This document shows, piece after piece, positions 22,621-33,170 of a stretch of 64,000 nt of DNA. Origin of the DNA: Prorocentrum cordatum (Eukaryota; Sar; Dinophyceae; Prorocentrales; Prorocentraceae); the NCBI GenBank assembly GCA_963575745.1, contig CAUYUJ010019920.1, positions 1 through 64,000 on the forward strand. Reading direction: 5' to 3'. Numbering within the stretch: position 1 is the stretch's first letter; each line of letters begins with the position of its first letter. The notes beneath the pieces are model-generated. The model saw only the letters and a list, made by a program, of their open reading frames with translations, ran no database searches and had not been told where the DNA came from. Both the position numbers and the translations under genes were made by a program.

Positions 22621-23114
22621 ACCCTCGAAATCCCACCGAACATCCAACAGGCTTCACACCCACAACCCAGGCACAAGTTGGGATGGGCTGAAGGCCATTC
22701 AATAGAGAGGAGTTCGAGGTGCAACAGAGAATCAAGAGTCCAGGGGGCGAGGCTCAAGCCTGGATGTCTCACCTGGACCCTTCCTACCGTGTTCGGAAAG
22801 GCAGCCCGACAACAAACGAATCAAACATACGTCGCTCAATTGGGGTCGGCGGCAGAGGCGGCAGCCCTTCGATTTCGAGGATGTCTGCGGCGTCGGGTCC
22901 GACAGGATCTGAGCAGCGTGTGCGTGGGCCCTGGCCCAGAGCAATCGCTGGAGCAAGAAATGCCTATGCTGCAGCCATCTTGGGGCAACCTCTGGCCTTC
23001 CTGAGGCAACCACGAGACCACGCCGAGAGGGTAGGTTGGGGGTGGGGCTCGCAGGACTCCTGACGACGGCTCGGACGGCCTGCGTCGGCAAGGAGTCCTC
23101 GCAGCATGCTGTTG
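22621..23114. other. Non-coding stretch with a 27-bp sequence shared with 4396-4422
   Basis: GGGGTCGGCGGCAGAGGCGG plus CAGCCCT near 22843 is the reverse complement of the sequence near 4396. No gene is supported. Confidence 0.5.
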
Positions 23115-23350
23115 TCATCCCCCGCCATGGTCAAGAGGGGAAGGGAGGGGGAGGGAGAGGAGGGAGGGATGGGATTGTGAAGGGAGGTGGGGGGAAGGGA
23201 GGGAGAGAGAGGGCGAGGGAGGGAGGGAGGGGGAGGGGGAGAGAGGGAGGGGGGGGTAAGGGAGGGGAAGGGAGGGGAATGGAGGAGGAGGGAGGAACGG
23301 GAGGGAGGGGAGGGAGGGATGGGATTGTGAGGGGAGAGGTGGAGAAAAGG
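23115..23350. repeat. Purine (GGGA)n tract
   Basis: Nearly pure A/G on the plus strand, with GGGAGGGAGGG units and an internal 30-bp repetition of GAGGGATGGGATTGTGA. Confidence 0.9.
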
Positions 23351-23390
23351 ATGCAAGGAAGGCGCGCAGGCAGGGTTCGAAGAAAGAAAA

Positions 23391-23545
23391 AATGCCACAA
23401 ACACAAACTTTCGACGCCTCGCGCGGTTTTGGATCTGCGCTGGACCTCCCTCCCTGGCGCGCGGAGCGCGCCAGGGGCGGCGCTGGGGCGGGCCCAGCGC
23501 AGATCCAAGAAATCCGCGCGGAGCGCCAAAAGTTGATGTTTATGC
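23391..23545. mobile_element. Small foldback (MITE-like) element
   Basis: Outer arms (about 23391-23442 and 23493-23545) are imperfect reverse complements: CAAACTTTCGACGCC faces GAGCGCCAAAAGTTG, and GGATCTGCGCTGG faces CCAGCGCAGATCC exactly. The loop holds a perfect inner hairpin, CCCTGGCGCGC-GGA-GCGCGCCAGGG. The whole folds into one 150-bp stem, with no coding capacity. Confidence 0.6.
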
Positions 23546-24082
23546 CGCTTGTACTCCTTCGAAGGGTACCCATCGGTCGGAAGAAATAAGTGGCGACTCT
23601 TATCGCAGGTGGACAAACGTCCGCAGCGACACCGGCAGCCAGCCCAGGTCAAAGAGACAAGAGCTACAGTCGGACTTGATTGGAGAGGACACGCGAGAGG
23701 ACACAAGACCCTTGCGAAGGCCACATCGCCATTGGAGTGTAAGAAGGCACGTGTCGCGAGGCACAGGACACAAGGATACCCTTGAGCTGGCAGGGTCGAC
23801 CTACTATTCTGGGCCGGCTGTACTCTCAATCGTTCTTCCCCTTTCGGGCGTTGGCAGAACTGGGTTCAGTGTGACCTGGTTGAAAAATGTGTACTGGGGG
23901 ACGCCCCCCCCGCCCCGTTCCACTAACCGGAACTGCCGTCACCCGAAAAACACCAGCTACGGCAGACCTGGTTTGGTCACTCTGGCCAATTTAGGGGCTA
24001 CGGGGTCCTACCACTAACCGGCTCCCCTTACCTGGGGTCCTGGCTATACCCGAGAGGCCGCCCGAGACAATCTTCGGGGCCC

Positions 24083-27000
24083 ATGGTGGTAAAGACTTGC
24101 GAGAATGTCGCTGGCTCCCGCCACGATCTGAACCTGAACCTCCTGAAGGGAAACCTCTCGGTGGTGGCGGGCCCCATTGGGGTACGAATTGCAGGACTGG
24201 CAGTTGTTGGATGGGTCTTCAGCCTCGCGATGTTCTTGTGGGTAATCTACAATTTCGCGTGCTGGTGGACAAGCCTCGCTGCAAATCTAATTCAGCGTGT
24301 TGTTGGACGCGCCGGCCATGCAAAAGATAAAGATAAAGATGAAAATAAAGATAAAGATGCAGATAAGATGAAGTACGTGCTGTCCGCTCGCTTCTGTGGA
24401 GGTCAGAGGTTTCCCTACAGGAGGCTCAGGTCCCACAAAGAAGCCATTCCTGCGTTGCTTGTGTACGTGGGGAAGCAGCAGAACATGAGCGGAGGAGGAA
24501 AGAAGAGAGCGATGAGGCAGAGGAAGAGGAGGAAGAGGAGGAGGAGGAGAAAAGAATTCAGGGATGTTGTGCATGAGGGAAGTGGTGATCCAGGTGTAGT
24601 TCGGGATGCCGTGAAGATTGGGACGGGGAGAGCGCACGAAGTGGCGGAAAAGCAGGATGAGGAGGAGCAGAGGAAAGATCAGGAAGGGAAGCATGAAGAG
24701 GCGGAGAAGCATCAGGAGGAGGGACAGAGGGAAGAGCGTGAAGGGAAGAAAGGGCTACGCCGCAAAGCTAAGAACAAGTCTTGGTGGAAGGGCGCACGAG
24801 CTAGAAAGGCAGCTCGTGAATTGAGGGGAGGGCCGGAGGAGTCAGAGGCAGAAGAAAGCCAGCCAAAGGATGGAGTACGCCTTCCAGACCACAGGCTTCG
24901 AGGTGGAGCTCAAGGATCCGCCGTCACTGCCCAGCAAAGGGCAGAGAAGCAACTACTGGAACAGCTCGCGGCACTTCTGCAAGGGTTCAGCCGCGAAGTT
25001 GAAAGCGACAGAGGTCAGGCCGGCGTAGGGAAGAAGGAGGAAAGTACCAGGAGTCAAAGAGGGGATGCACAGCGCGGGCGGCAGCAAGCGCAGCCGGACT
25101 CCCAAAACAGCCAGAGGAAGAGGGAAAGGCAGAGGAGGAGAAAGGAAGGGTCCGATTTGCTGAACGCATTGACGACAGTGGTCGAGCGAGTCCAACGATC
25201 AGGCGACACGGGGACTCTGCTCCAAAGGCTGAGGATGATCGTGGAGGCGGCCACGAGAGGTACCCTGGGAAGCATAGGTGGCGAAGCCGAGCTGAAGGGA
25301 CCTACGCCGCCTGCCCCTGCTGCAGGTAAGGGAGGGGCACGTGAAGGAGGAAGCAAAGGAGGAGGGAAAGGAGGAAAGGGCAAAGGAGGCGAGAAAGCAG
25401 GAGGAAACAAAGGAAGTCAGATAGGAGGAGGCGGCCGCGAGGACCTGGACGCCCCTCAGCAGTCCTGGGCGCAGCGGCTTAAGACGCAGCAGGAAGGCAC
25501 AGGAGAGTGGAAGACAATGGCACGAGGCAGACCCAATCTGCGGCTCTGGCCAGGAGACTGGCCGCCAGAGCAGGCCCTCGTGGCGCCGCAGGTGGAAAAA
25601 CTCATGGAGCAGGGGCGCAAGACAGAGGTCACGAGAGCAAAGCTCATCTTGGACCACAGTGCCGGGCAGGTTGACTCCATGAGGATGCTTGCGAAGAGCT
25701 ACAGCATGACGGAAAAGATCGCCGTTGTCCTTGGTTGGCAAAAGGGGCAGGAGGAGGAAGCGCAGAAAGGAGAGGAGGAGAAGTGGCTCAGGATCCTGGG
25801 GCTCGGCGGGCAACCGAAGTTGGCCAAACTCCGAGTGGCCCCACTGGTGAGCGAGGCCGGCCTCCCGGACCTCGGACAGCCCACCCAGGCAGCACGAGGT
25901 GAGCTAGGAGAAAAATCGACGGTCCATGAGGTCGAGGTTGAGGCGGTCCGAGTCATGATGGTCAGGGAGTTTATGGAGGAGAGGGCATGGGAAGCAGCAG
26001 TGAGGAGGCCAGCAAGCATCTTCCTCACGTACGCGAAGGACAAGAACATTCTGCACACCTACAGGTGGAACGCGCAGAACAAGTCTGGGAGCCAGGAGAC
26101 TGTGAGCATCGTGGGCTATGCCAAGGTGCCAAAAGACTCCGTTCCTGCGGTGTTGGCCACCTCGGGCCAGCGAGGCATCTTCGTGGAGCGCCTCAGCAAT
26201 TCAGGTGCCCGGCCCACGGTCGAGTGGTGCTACCAGCAAGAAGAGGAGGAAGCCAAGGAGTACCTGCAAAGAGCGCTCCGAGGAGACAGAGGAGAAGGAC
26301 TTGCTTTCCGCATGGGAGGGCGCTCGCAACTTGGAGTGCGCCTACCACAAGGAGAGGACCTTGCACTCAAACGGAAGATCGAGGTCGTGGTGTCTGGGGC
26401 GCCCAAGCAATGGGGAGCATCGGAAATCATCCGCTTCCTCAAAGATCAAGGGTGGGAGGAGGCAGAGGTGAAAGGATATCCAGCAGGAAGGAGAGGGTGG
26501 GTGGTCTCCACCGTGCCCCCAGCAGGAGGAGCGGCGACAGGGATCGGGTACACGCTGGCGGCTGCCGGGGCAAAGGTCATCACGGTGTCCCGCCTGGCGA
26601 AGACGCACCGGGCGCCGGTGACCCAGTCCATCGAGTACGCCGGAGGAGGCATCCGCAGCGATCTGCTCAAGAAAGCCGAGGAGCCACAGCAGCAGGCGGC
26701 GAGAGGGGCCCAGCAGAGGAAGGATGAGGACAAGAAAAAGGAGGAAGAGGAAGCCAGAGAAGGCAGAATGGAGGCAGAGGAGGAGAGAAAGACAGAGGAT
26801 GCAGGCAAGAGGAAGGAGGATGGCACTGCAGCGAAGCCGCAGGAGAAGAAGACCAAGATAGGAGACGCCACCCATCCCATGGGTGGGACCCTGTGGGACC
26901 TCGGTGGCAATGGGGACTGCGGAGTCCGTGCTTGCTGTGGAGTGTGGGGGATCATGCAAGGACGTAATAAAGAAGATATACGGCGAAAGATTCAGGATGA

Positions 27001-29464
27001 GGCGGCTCAATTTCGATTTTCGGTGGCCCGTGAGGTCGCGAGGAAAGAAGTATTCAAGGATGCTTGGGCCGCGGACCCGTTGGCGACGGTCGACATGGAG
27101 GGGGGGCCGGTGCCCCACACGTACAAGGAGTGGCTGGAGGCCATTGGGCGGCCTACGCGGTGGGTCGACGAGTACATGCTCGCAGCCATGGCCAACCGGA
27201 TGGAGAGGAACATCACGGTGTTCTTGTGGGAGAGCGGCAAGTGGGAAAAAGGCTGGGTCATCCCGCCCTACAGCGCCAAGATCGCTCAAAAAGCAAGGCA
27301 GCACTCCCCAGTTACCGTGTGCCTGAAAGACAAGCACTACTACGGCTTGCTCGTGGACGGCGAGGTGCCCAAGGAGTGGGGGGACCCTCCCCTTCAGGAG
27401 AGGGCTTCGTCCGCGTTGCGTGGCTGCGGCTGGATGCCTTCCACCCCGCAGAGCGGCAGGGCGACGGAGACCAGCGCTGGCCCCCCCGAGGGAGGGGCAG
27501 CAGCGGCAGGGATGCCAGGGACACCCGTCAGCATGGCGACGGCCGGGCAGCAGGACTGCGAGGCAAAGAGGGAGCAGGAGCAGGACGAGAGGAAAGGAGG
27601 CAGCAGCTCCCCAGAGGTGAAGCGATGGATGCCGGCCACTCCTGGCACTGCCGGTCGGCCCTCCGCTCCAGCCAGCACCGCAAGCTGGACACAGCGGAGC
27701 CCAGAGGGAGTGAGGAGGAGGTTGAGGGAGAAGCAGAGGCCGAGGACGAGGAGTGAGGAAGGGGTGCCTGAGGAGGCAGCTGAGGATGGCAACTTGACCT
27801 GTCAGCGGCAGCCCCGAGGAGGAAAAGGAGGAGGAGGAGGAAGAGAAGGAGGGACAGCAGCAGCCGCCGCACCAGCAGCAGCCGCTGCCGCAGCAGCCGC
27901 CGCAGCTGCCTCGTCGAGGGAAGGCTGGATGCCAGCCACGCCAGGAACTGCCAGCTTGCCGCTCGCCCTCCCTAGTGGTGCCGAGGATAGGCCGGTACCC
28001 AAAGGGATCAGCACCACCATTGCGGATGGGCTGGAGGAGCTCCGAGGAATGGAGGAGGAGGAGGAAGAGCAGGAAAAGGAGGAAGAGGCAGCTGGGACCG
28101 CGCCCCCGCCCGCAGGACGGCTCTCGAGCTGGCGCTGCCCTATTTGCATCGCGGTCCCATGGATCGCCGAAGCCCCCAAGTGGAAAGGTGTGTATGCCAG
28201 GAAAGCCACGCACCTACGGAAGGCGCATCCTGAGGAAGCGGTGGCGCTGCTGAGGAACCGGGCGCCGCCGCCGACCCTCATCGAGGCCACGACGGAGCTC
28301 CCTCCGGCGCAGAGGGAGTGGACATGCGGACTGTGCGAGGCGGGACTCCCCACCTTGGGGCGGGCGCAGGGGAGGTTGAGCAGGAGGAGCCATTGGCAGA
28401 AGTGTCACGACGACGTGTCGTTTGAGGAGTTTTGCAGGAAGGTGGTCACGAAGCGGAACCTGGCGGTGCAGCAGGAGCGGTTCCCCGAACACGCCCTCGT
28501 GGCGCTGCCGTACCGGGGCCACGCCGAACACGTGGAGTACAGGAAGGACGGCACTCGCGTGACCATGACGCAGTTCAGATGCAAGAGGTGCCTGTTCGCG
28601 GTGGCGGGCGCCAGCGTGGCCTCCAAGCAGCTCTGGCATGGGCTTTCATGCGAGCAGAACCGCCACTACACGCTCACGGACAGCAACGCGCGCTCGCAGC
28701 TGCGGGAATGGTGGCTCGAAGTGCGGAAGGCTGGGGAGGAGGAGGAGACTTTGAGGAAGCTGGAGTGGGACAAGGAGTTCTTGATCTTCTTGGTCGATGA
28801 CTGGTGCCCGGTTGCGCACACGTATGCACCCTACAGGAGACGTCCCGGTGAGGGTGCCGAAGAGTACAGGGAGCGCACGAGCCACGTGCGAGCCCAAGCA
28901 CTGGCGCACAGGATCAAGTACAGGCGGAAGCATTGGAATCCCAGACAATCACGAAAGAAGGAGGCGGCCAAAGGTTGCAGGGCGCCGGCAAAGCATGAGG
29001 AGGACCAGGAGGAGGCCGGAGCGCCGGTGCGGAGGCAGAGGAAAAGAGAGGAGGCTCCGAGCACCAGTGCAGAGGCAGGAGGAAGTAAGAGGAGGCAAAG
29101 GAGACAGGAGGAGGTCAGAGGACCCGCGAGGAGACACAGGAGGAAGGCGCCTGCAAAGCATGAGGAGGACCTGGAGGAGGCCGGAGCGCCGGCGCGGAGG
29201 CAGAGGGAAAGAGAGGAGGCTCCGAGCACCAGTGCAGAGGCAGGAGGAAGTAAGAAGAGGCAGAGGAGACAGGAGGAGATCAGAGGACCCGCGAGGAGAC
29301 ACAGGAAGAAGGAGGAGGCTGAGCCACCTGCGAGAAGACAGGAGGACGCCGTGGCACCAGCGAGCACGCTGCGGAGGCCACCGCAAGAGGAAGCACCAGA
29401 GAGGAGGAAGAGGCAGAGGCTACCGAGCAGGCCAGGGTGGGGTTGCAAGGCACCCCGATCCTGA
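24083..29464 (+). CDS. LINE ORF1: membrane-like N-terminus, OTU-type protease-like domain, C2H2 zinc fingers
   Basis: An uninterrupted ORF of 1793 codons from ATG 24083. A hydrophobic segment (LAVVGWVFSLAMFLWVIYNF) lies near residues 38-65, followed by very long Lys/Glu/Arg-rich stretches. At about 936-1095 a fold resembling OTU cysteine proteases is visible: DLGGNGDCGVRACC (Asp939, Cys946), WVDEYMLAAMANRMERNITV, and DKHYYGLL with His1085. Ala-rich and WMPATPG repeats (three to four copies) follow. Zinc-finger candidates start at 1352 (CPIC...HLRKAH), then CGLC...HWQKCH and CKRC...CEQNRH. The C-terminus carries a 55-residue tandem duplication (DNA period 165 bp, from 28982 and 29147). The stop TGA is in the same frame as ORF2. 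A role in packaging or in processing the element's proteins is inference; the family assignment rests on motifs only. Confidence 0.7.
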   Translation: MVVKTCENVAGSRHDLNLNLLKGNLSVVAGPIGVRIAGLAVVGWVFSLAMFLWVIYNFACWWTSLAANLIQRVVGRAGHAKDKDKDENKDKDADKMKYVLSARFCGGQRFPYRRLRSHKEAIPALLVYVGKQQNMSGGGKKRAMRQRKRRKRRRRRKEFRDVVHEGSGDPGVVRDAVKIGTGRAHEVAEKQDEEEQRKDQEGKHEEAEKHQEEGQREEREGKKGLRRKAKNKSWWKGARARKAARELRGGPEESEAEESQPKDGVRLPDHRLRGGAQGSAVTAQQRAEKQLLEQLAALLQGFSREVESDRGQAGVGKKEESTRSQRGDAQRGRQQAQPDSQNSQRKRERQRRRKEGSDLLNALTTVVERVQRSGDTGTLLQRLRMIVEAATRGTLGSIGGEAELKGPTPPAPAAGKGGAREGGSKGGGKGGKGKGGEKAGGNKGSQIGGGGREDLDAPQQSWAQRLKTQQEGTGEWKTMARGRPNLRLWPGDWPPEQALVAPQVEKLMEQGRKTEVTRAKLILDHSAGQVDSMRMLAKSYSMTEKIAVVLGWQKGQEEEAQKGEEEKWLRILGLGGQPKLAKLRVAPLVSEAGLPDLGQPTQAARGELGEKSTVHEVEVEAVRVMMVREFMEERAWEAAVRRPASIFLTYAKDKNILHTYRWNAQNKSGSQETVSIVGYAKVPKDSVPAVLATSGQRGIFVERLSNSGARPTVEWCYQQEEEEAKEYLQRALRGDRGEGLAFRMGGRSQLGVRLPQGEDLALKRKIEVVVSGAPKQWGASEIIRFLKDQGWEEAEVKGYPAGRRGWVVSTVPPAGGAATGIGYTLAAAGAKVITVSRLAKTHRAPVTQSIEYAGGGIRSDLLKKAEEPQQQAARGAQQRKDEDKKKEEEEAREGRMEAEEERKTEDAGKRKEDGTAAKPQEKKTKIGDATHPMGGTLWDLGGNGDCGVRACCGVWGIMQGRNKEDIRRKIQDEAAQFRFSVAREVARKEVFKDAWAADPLATVDMEGGPVPHTYKEWLEAIGRPTRWVDEYMLAAMANRMERNITVFLWESGKWEKGWVIPPYSAKIAQKARQHSPVTVCLKDKHYYGLLVDGEVPKEWGDPPLQERASSALRGCGWMPSTPQSGRATETSAGPPEGGAAAAGMPGTPVSMATAGQQDCEAKREQEQDERKGGSSSPEVKRWMPATPGTAGRPSAPASTASWTQRSPEGVRRRLREKQRPRTRSEEGVPEEAAEDGNLTCQRQPRGGKGGGGGREGGTAAAAAPAAAAAAAAAAAASSREGWMPATPGTASLPLALPSGAEDRPVPKGISTTIADGLEELRGMEEEEEEQEKEEEAAGTAPPPAGRLSSWRCPICIAVPWIAEAPKWKGVYARKATHLRKAHPEEAVALLRNRAPPPTLIEATTELPPAQREWTCGLCEAGLPTLGRAQGRLSRRSHWQKCHDDVSFEEFCRKVVTKRNLAVQQERFPEHALVALPYRGHAEHVEYRKDGTRVTMTQFRCKRCLFAVAGASVASKQLWHGLSCEQNRHYTLTDSNARSQLREWWLEVRKAGEEEETLRKLEWDKEFLIFLVDDWCPVAHTYAPYRRRPGEGAEEYRERTSHVRAQALAHRIKYRRKHWNPRQSRKKEAAKGCRAPAKHEEDQEEAGAPVRRQRKREEAPSTSAEAGGSKRRQRRQEEVRGPARRHRRKAPAKHEEDLEEAGAPARRQREREEAPSTSAEAGGSKKRQRRQEEIRGPARRHRKKEEAEPPARRQEDAVAPASTLRRPPQEEAPERRKRQRLPSRPGWGCKAPRS

Positions 29465-29527
29465 AGGTGCTGGGGGGGCACGGCTACCGCAGCGCGCCCC
29501 CCGCCGGTAGCTGGAGGGTGGGTTCGA

Positions 29528-29572
29528 AACCTTGAAGAGGATGGGGACGTGGAGCCGCACCCGGGCCCTGCG
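29528..29572 (+). other. 2A-like peptide motif at the ORF1/ORF2 junction
   Basis: In the ORF2 frame the codons read NLEEDGDVEPHPGPASKK. 2A (StopGo) peptides end in D(V/I)ExNPGP, and several LINE families carry them at the ORF2 N-terminus. Here the Asn is His, which would be expected to weaken activity. The motif precedes the endonuclease domain by about 20 residues. Confidence 0.55.
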
Positions 29573-32500
29573 TCAAAGAAGGGGCGGCCGTGGGCCACGA
29601 CGTGGACGGTCAACGTAGGGCTGGGAGAGACATCGTGGCAGGCGCTGGAGGCGGCGAGCCAGACAGAAATAGATGTTGTATTCTTGCAGGAGGTGGGGCT
29701 CACGGACCAGGATTGCGCCGCATTCGAGGCCCGCGCGCGCAAGTTCGGCTACAGGAGCTACTTTTCGGGAGGCGCCGTGGCTCAATCGACGGGGCCCCAC
29801 CAGGCAGGCAGACCCACTGGTGGGGTTTGCCCGTTGGTGTCCAAGGCGCTGCGCTCCCGGCAGCTGGACCACCTGGTGGGCGAGGACGCGCAAGCGGTGG
29901 CGGTGCGGGTCGAGGACCTGATCACGGTCAACCTCTACCAGCCTCCCGGCAAGGCCAGGGACGAGGCTATGTCGTTCGTGTTGGGGCTGCTGGAGACGCT
30001 GAGCCGTAAGCACACCTGGTGCATTGCGGGCGACTTCAACGACGAGCCCGGGGAGAATCTGCTGTGGGATCTGCTCCGAGAGGAAGGGGCGTGTCTCCGG
30101 ACGGCGCTGGATGACAGAGGAGGCTGCGTTCCGACGCGCTGGGAGGGGCGCAGGTGCATCGACTATTACATAGCCTCGCACCCGACGAGCTGTGACCAGC
30201 CGGCGTTGGAGGACATTTCGTTCAAGGACCACCGGGTTGTCGCTGCCCAGCTGCAGGTGGTCCGGGGCGACAGGGGCATGCGTGAGCCGGTTTGCATTCT
30301 GGGCAGGTCGGCCAATTTGGGCTGCCCGGGACACGTGGAACCAGAGCGATGGTGTCAACTGCAGCGGGAGGTCTATGCGACCATGGCTCCGCCAAGTCTC
30401 CCAGCTATGGAGGAGCCCCGGGACATGGACGCCATGCAGAAACAGGTGGACGACGTGTGGAAGCAGACGTCTCTCTACCTCGAGCACTTCTTCAGGAGCA
30501 CGATGAGGAGGGCTATGGAGGAGGCAGGAAACGAGGCGGAAAGCATCCGAGGATGGAGCATCAGGAAGAACACGCAGACGTTTCGGTACCAGGAGCACAG
30601 GTTCGGGGAATGTGACGACCCGCACACGTCGGCGTGCATCCAGCAGCTTGACAACCTGCGCGGGCGGATGCGGCACATGCAGTGGCTGCAAAGGAAAGGC
30701 CCCGAGGAGAGCGCCGAGGGTCGAATGCTCGAAAAGAGAATCCGCGAAGGGCTGACGAAGCATCGGCTGGTGAGGTTGAAGGAGGTCGAGGCGAAGTTGG
30801 CGGAGCTCCGGAAGCAGCGGAGGCAGGGCCGCATCGACAGGTGGCGCAACCGTCTGCGAGGGTCGCTCAGGGCATGCTGCGCCTGGGTGGAAGGCGGCCG
30901 CACGATTCCACCGACGGGCGTGCACGCAGAGGGGAAGGAGGAGGAGGCCAAGGGCGAGGAGCAGGAAGGGAGGACGAGGAGCGAGGAGGACGAGGCCAGG
31001 GAAGACAGCGCCACGGAGCAGGAAGCGCTTGCACTGCTGGCGCGGCACTGGAGGAAAGTCTGGGGGCGCGAGCTTGCGCCGCAGGAGGAATGGCAGCAAC
31101 GGGTCGAGGACACGCTGCCGCCTGCGTCGGAGGAGATCTGGCGACCCGTGTGTCCCATGGAACTGCGGGGCGCCATGGGCAGGCTACAGGGATCCGCTCC
31201 TGGAGCTGACGGCTGGCACGGAGATGAGCTCGCTTCGCTCTACTGCCCTGCGGTGGTCCACCACCTTGCTGACGTCTTCAATTTTATGCTGGACCAGGGC
31301 TGCGTGCCCACAGAGTGGCGCAAGGCACGGCAAGTAATGCTCCCAAAGGAGGGCAAAGGGAGGAGAAAGAAGGATGGGAGCATAGCTGTGCAGGCGCTGC
31401 GACCCATCACCATCTTGAGCTGCTGGTGGCGCCTGCTCGGCAGCGTGCTGCTGCGGTCCCCCGACGCCCAAGCGTGGCAGAGGAAATGGTGGAGGGAGGA
31501 GGCAGTTGGAGGACGCAAGGCTGGAGAGGTGTACATGCCGCTCATGTGCCTCATCGACTGGTACCACCAGGGTGACTTCATCGCGTCCTATGACTACACG
31601 TTGGCTTTCGACCAGACCGACCCCAAACTGGCAGTCGCGGTGTTGAGGAAGCTCGGGTGCACGCGCGCGGTCGCCGCTATCCTGGAACAGGTGTGGACCG
31701 GACAGCTCCGGTACTTGCAATACCAAGGAGTCACACTCAGGCAGCCGGAGGAGGTGGGCACCTCGCTGCCCCAGGGCGACCCGTGGTCCATGATAGCTAT
31801 GGTGGCGGTCCTACACCTGCCGATCACCGCCATCGTGGCGCGCTTCCCTGGGACGGAGCTCTCCTGCTTCGTGGACGACAGGTCGTGGAAGTCCAGCACC
31901 GCGCAGGAGCTGCTGGCAGTTGGTGAGGAGGTGGAGGAAGTGGTCGCTCGTCTTGGGCCTCAAGGAGAACGAGGCGAAGTCCCAGCACGCCCACCGGACG
32001 GCCGCGGGCAGGAAGCAGCTGCTCAAAGCAGGCGTGCCGGACGCCACGGTGACGGACGCTCCAGAGATCCTCGGGGTGGGCTTCTGCAAGGGGACCGGCC
32101 GCCAAGGAGGAAGAGGAAGGAAGTATACCAGGAAGGAGGAGACGAGGCTGAGGAGGGCCAAGGTGATGCTCGAAAAGAGTGCGAGCCTGCCAGTCTGCAG
32201 AAGGATGAAGGAGGCGACGATGGCAAGCAAGGCGCTGGCAGTCGCCGAGTACGGCTGGATCGACAGGCAGATGAACAAGAGGGACGAGACGCAGCTACAG
32301 GCGGCGATCGTGAGGGCGAGGCAGGAGCCCAAAGCAGGGAGCCCCCACCTCCGGGCCATCTTCCGCGGCCACCGGCTCAGTGTCAGGTGCCGCCTGCTGA
32401 CGACTGCCTTCATGGCAGCGTGGCGCACCCTCTGCAAGGACCAGCGGCGGGCCACGCTGGGAACCTGGAGGAGGCAGGAGGGATGCTCTGGCCGGATCCA

Positions 32501-33170
32501 CGCTCTCCTGCAGGGCTGCGGCTGGCAGGAACGCGCCGAGTGGGAGTGGAGGCACCCAGTCACGGGCGTCATTCTCAGCCTGAGCAAGGGCAGCGAGCAC
32601 TGGTCTGAGTGCAAAGGACGCCTCGAGCACGTGCTCCGGGAAGGCTGGCGCGCGAACCTATTCGGGAGGTGGCGGGGGCAGAGCCGCATCGACTCGTCTC
32701 TGTGCCGGTTCGAGCAGTACGACGAGCGGCGCTGCAAAGCCGCGAGGCTTCTGGCAGAGGGCAGCACGCACGCGGCCAGCGTGATGTCTGGAGCCTTCGT
32801 CTCGCCGGCGCACCTGCAGGCGGCGAAGGGCAGAGAGGAGAGAGGAGGAGGAGGAGGAGGAGGAGGAGGAGGAGGAGGACAACGACGAGAAGGGCGGGCA
32901 GCAGTGCAGGAGCATTGCCCCCGCTGTGGGAGGGACGAGGCGCCGGACTTCGAGCACGTGGTCTGGCGCTGCGAGGCGGAGATCAGGCCCGTAGGCCGGC
33001 CACAGGATGCGCTGCAGCGGCGCCTCCTCTGGCCGACTGGCCTGAAACGCAGGAAGGAGGTGGACGCCGGCCTGCTGTGGCGGGCCGTCGCCATACGCAA
33101 GGCGATCCTGGAGGAGCGCCGCGGCAGGAGGCCGGCCGAAAGCGCCGGCAGCGCGCCCCCGGGGAGCTGA
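29549..33170 (+). CDS. LINE ORF2: APE endonuclease and reverse transcriptase (one +1 frame break)
   Basis: The endonuclease looks intact: TWTVNVGL, VVFLQEVGL, CIAGDFNDEPG, CIDYYI and FKDHRVV carry the expected Asn, Glu, Asp/Asn, Asp and His. After a charged linker the reverse transcriptase has motif A in SYDYTLAFDQTDP (Asp 682/688), B in SLPQGDP (Gln742) and C in CFVDD (Asp776-777). Around 31918-31940 the frame moves by one base, and the protein continues in the frame of 31920 (WRKWSLVLGLKENEAKSQ, the post-catalytic region). It ends at 33168-33170 after a Gly run and a zinc knuckle, CPRCGRDEAPDFEHVVWRC. No ATG opens this frame near 29549 (GTG there), consistent with translation coupled to ORF1 or with an upstream join. 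The enzyme would nick DNA and copy the element RNA. Confidence 0.8.
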
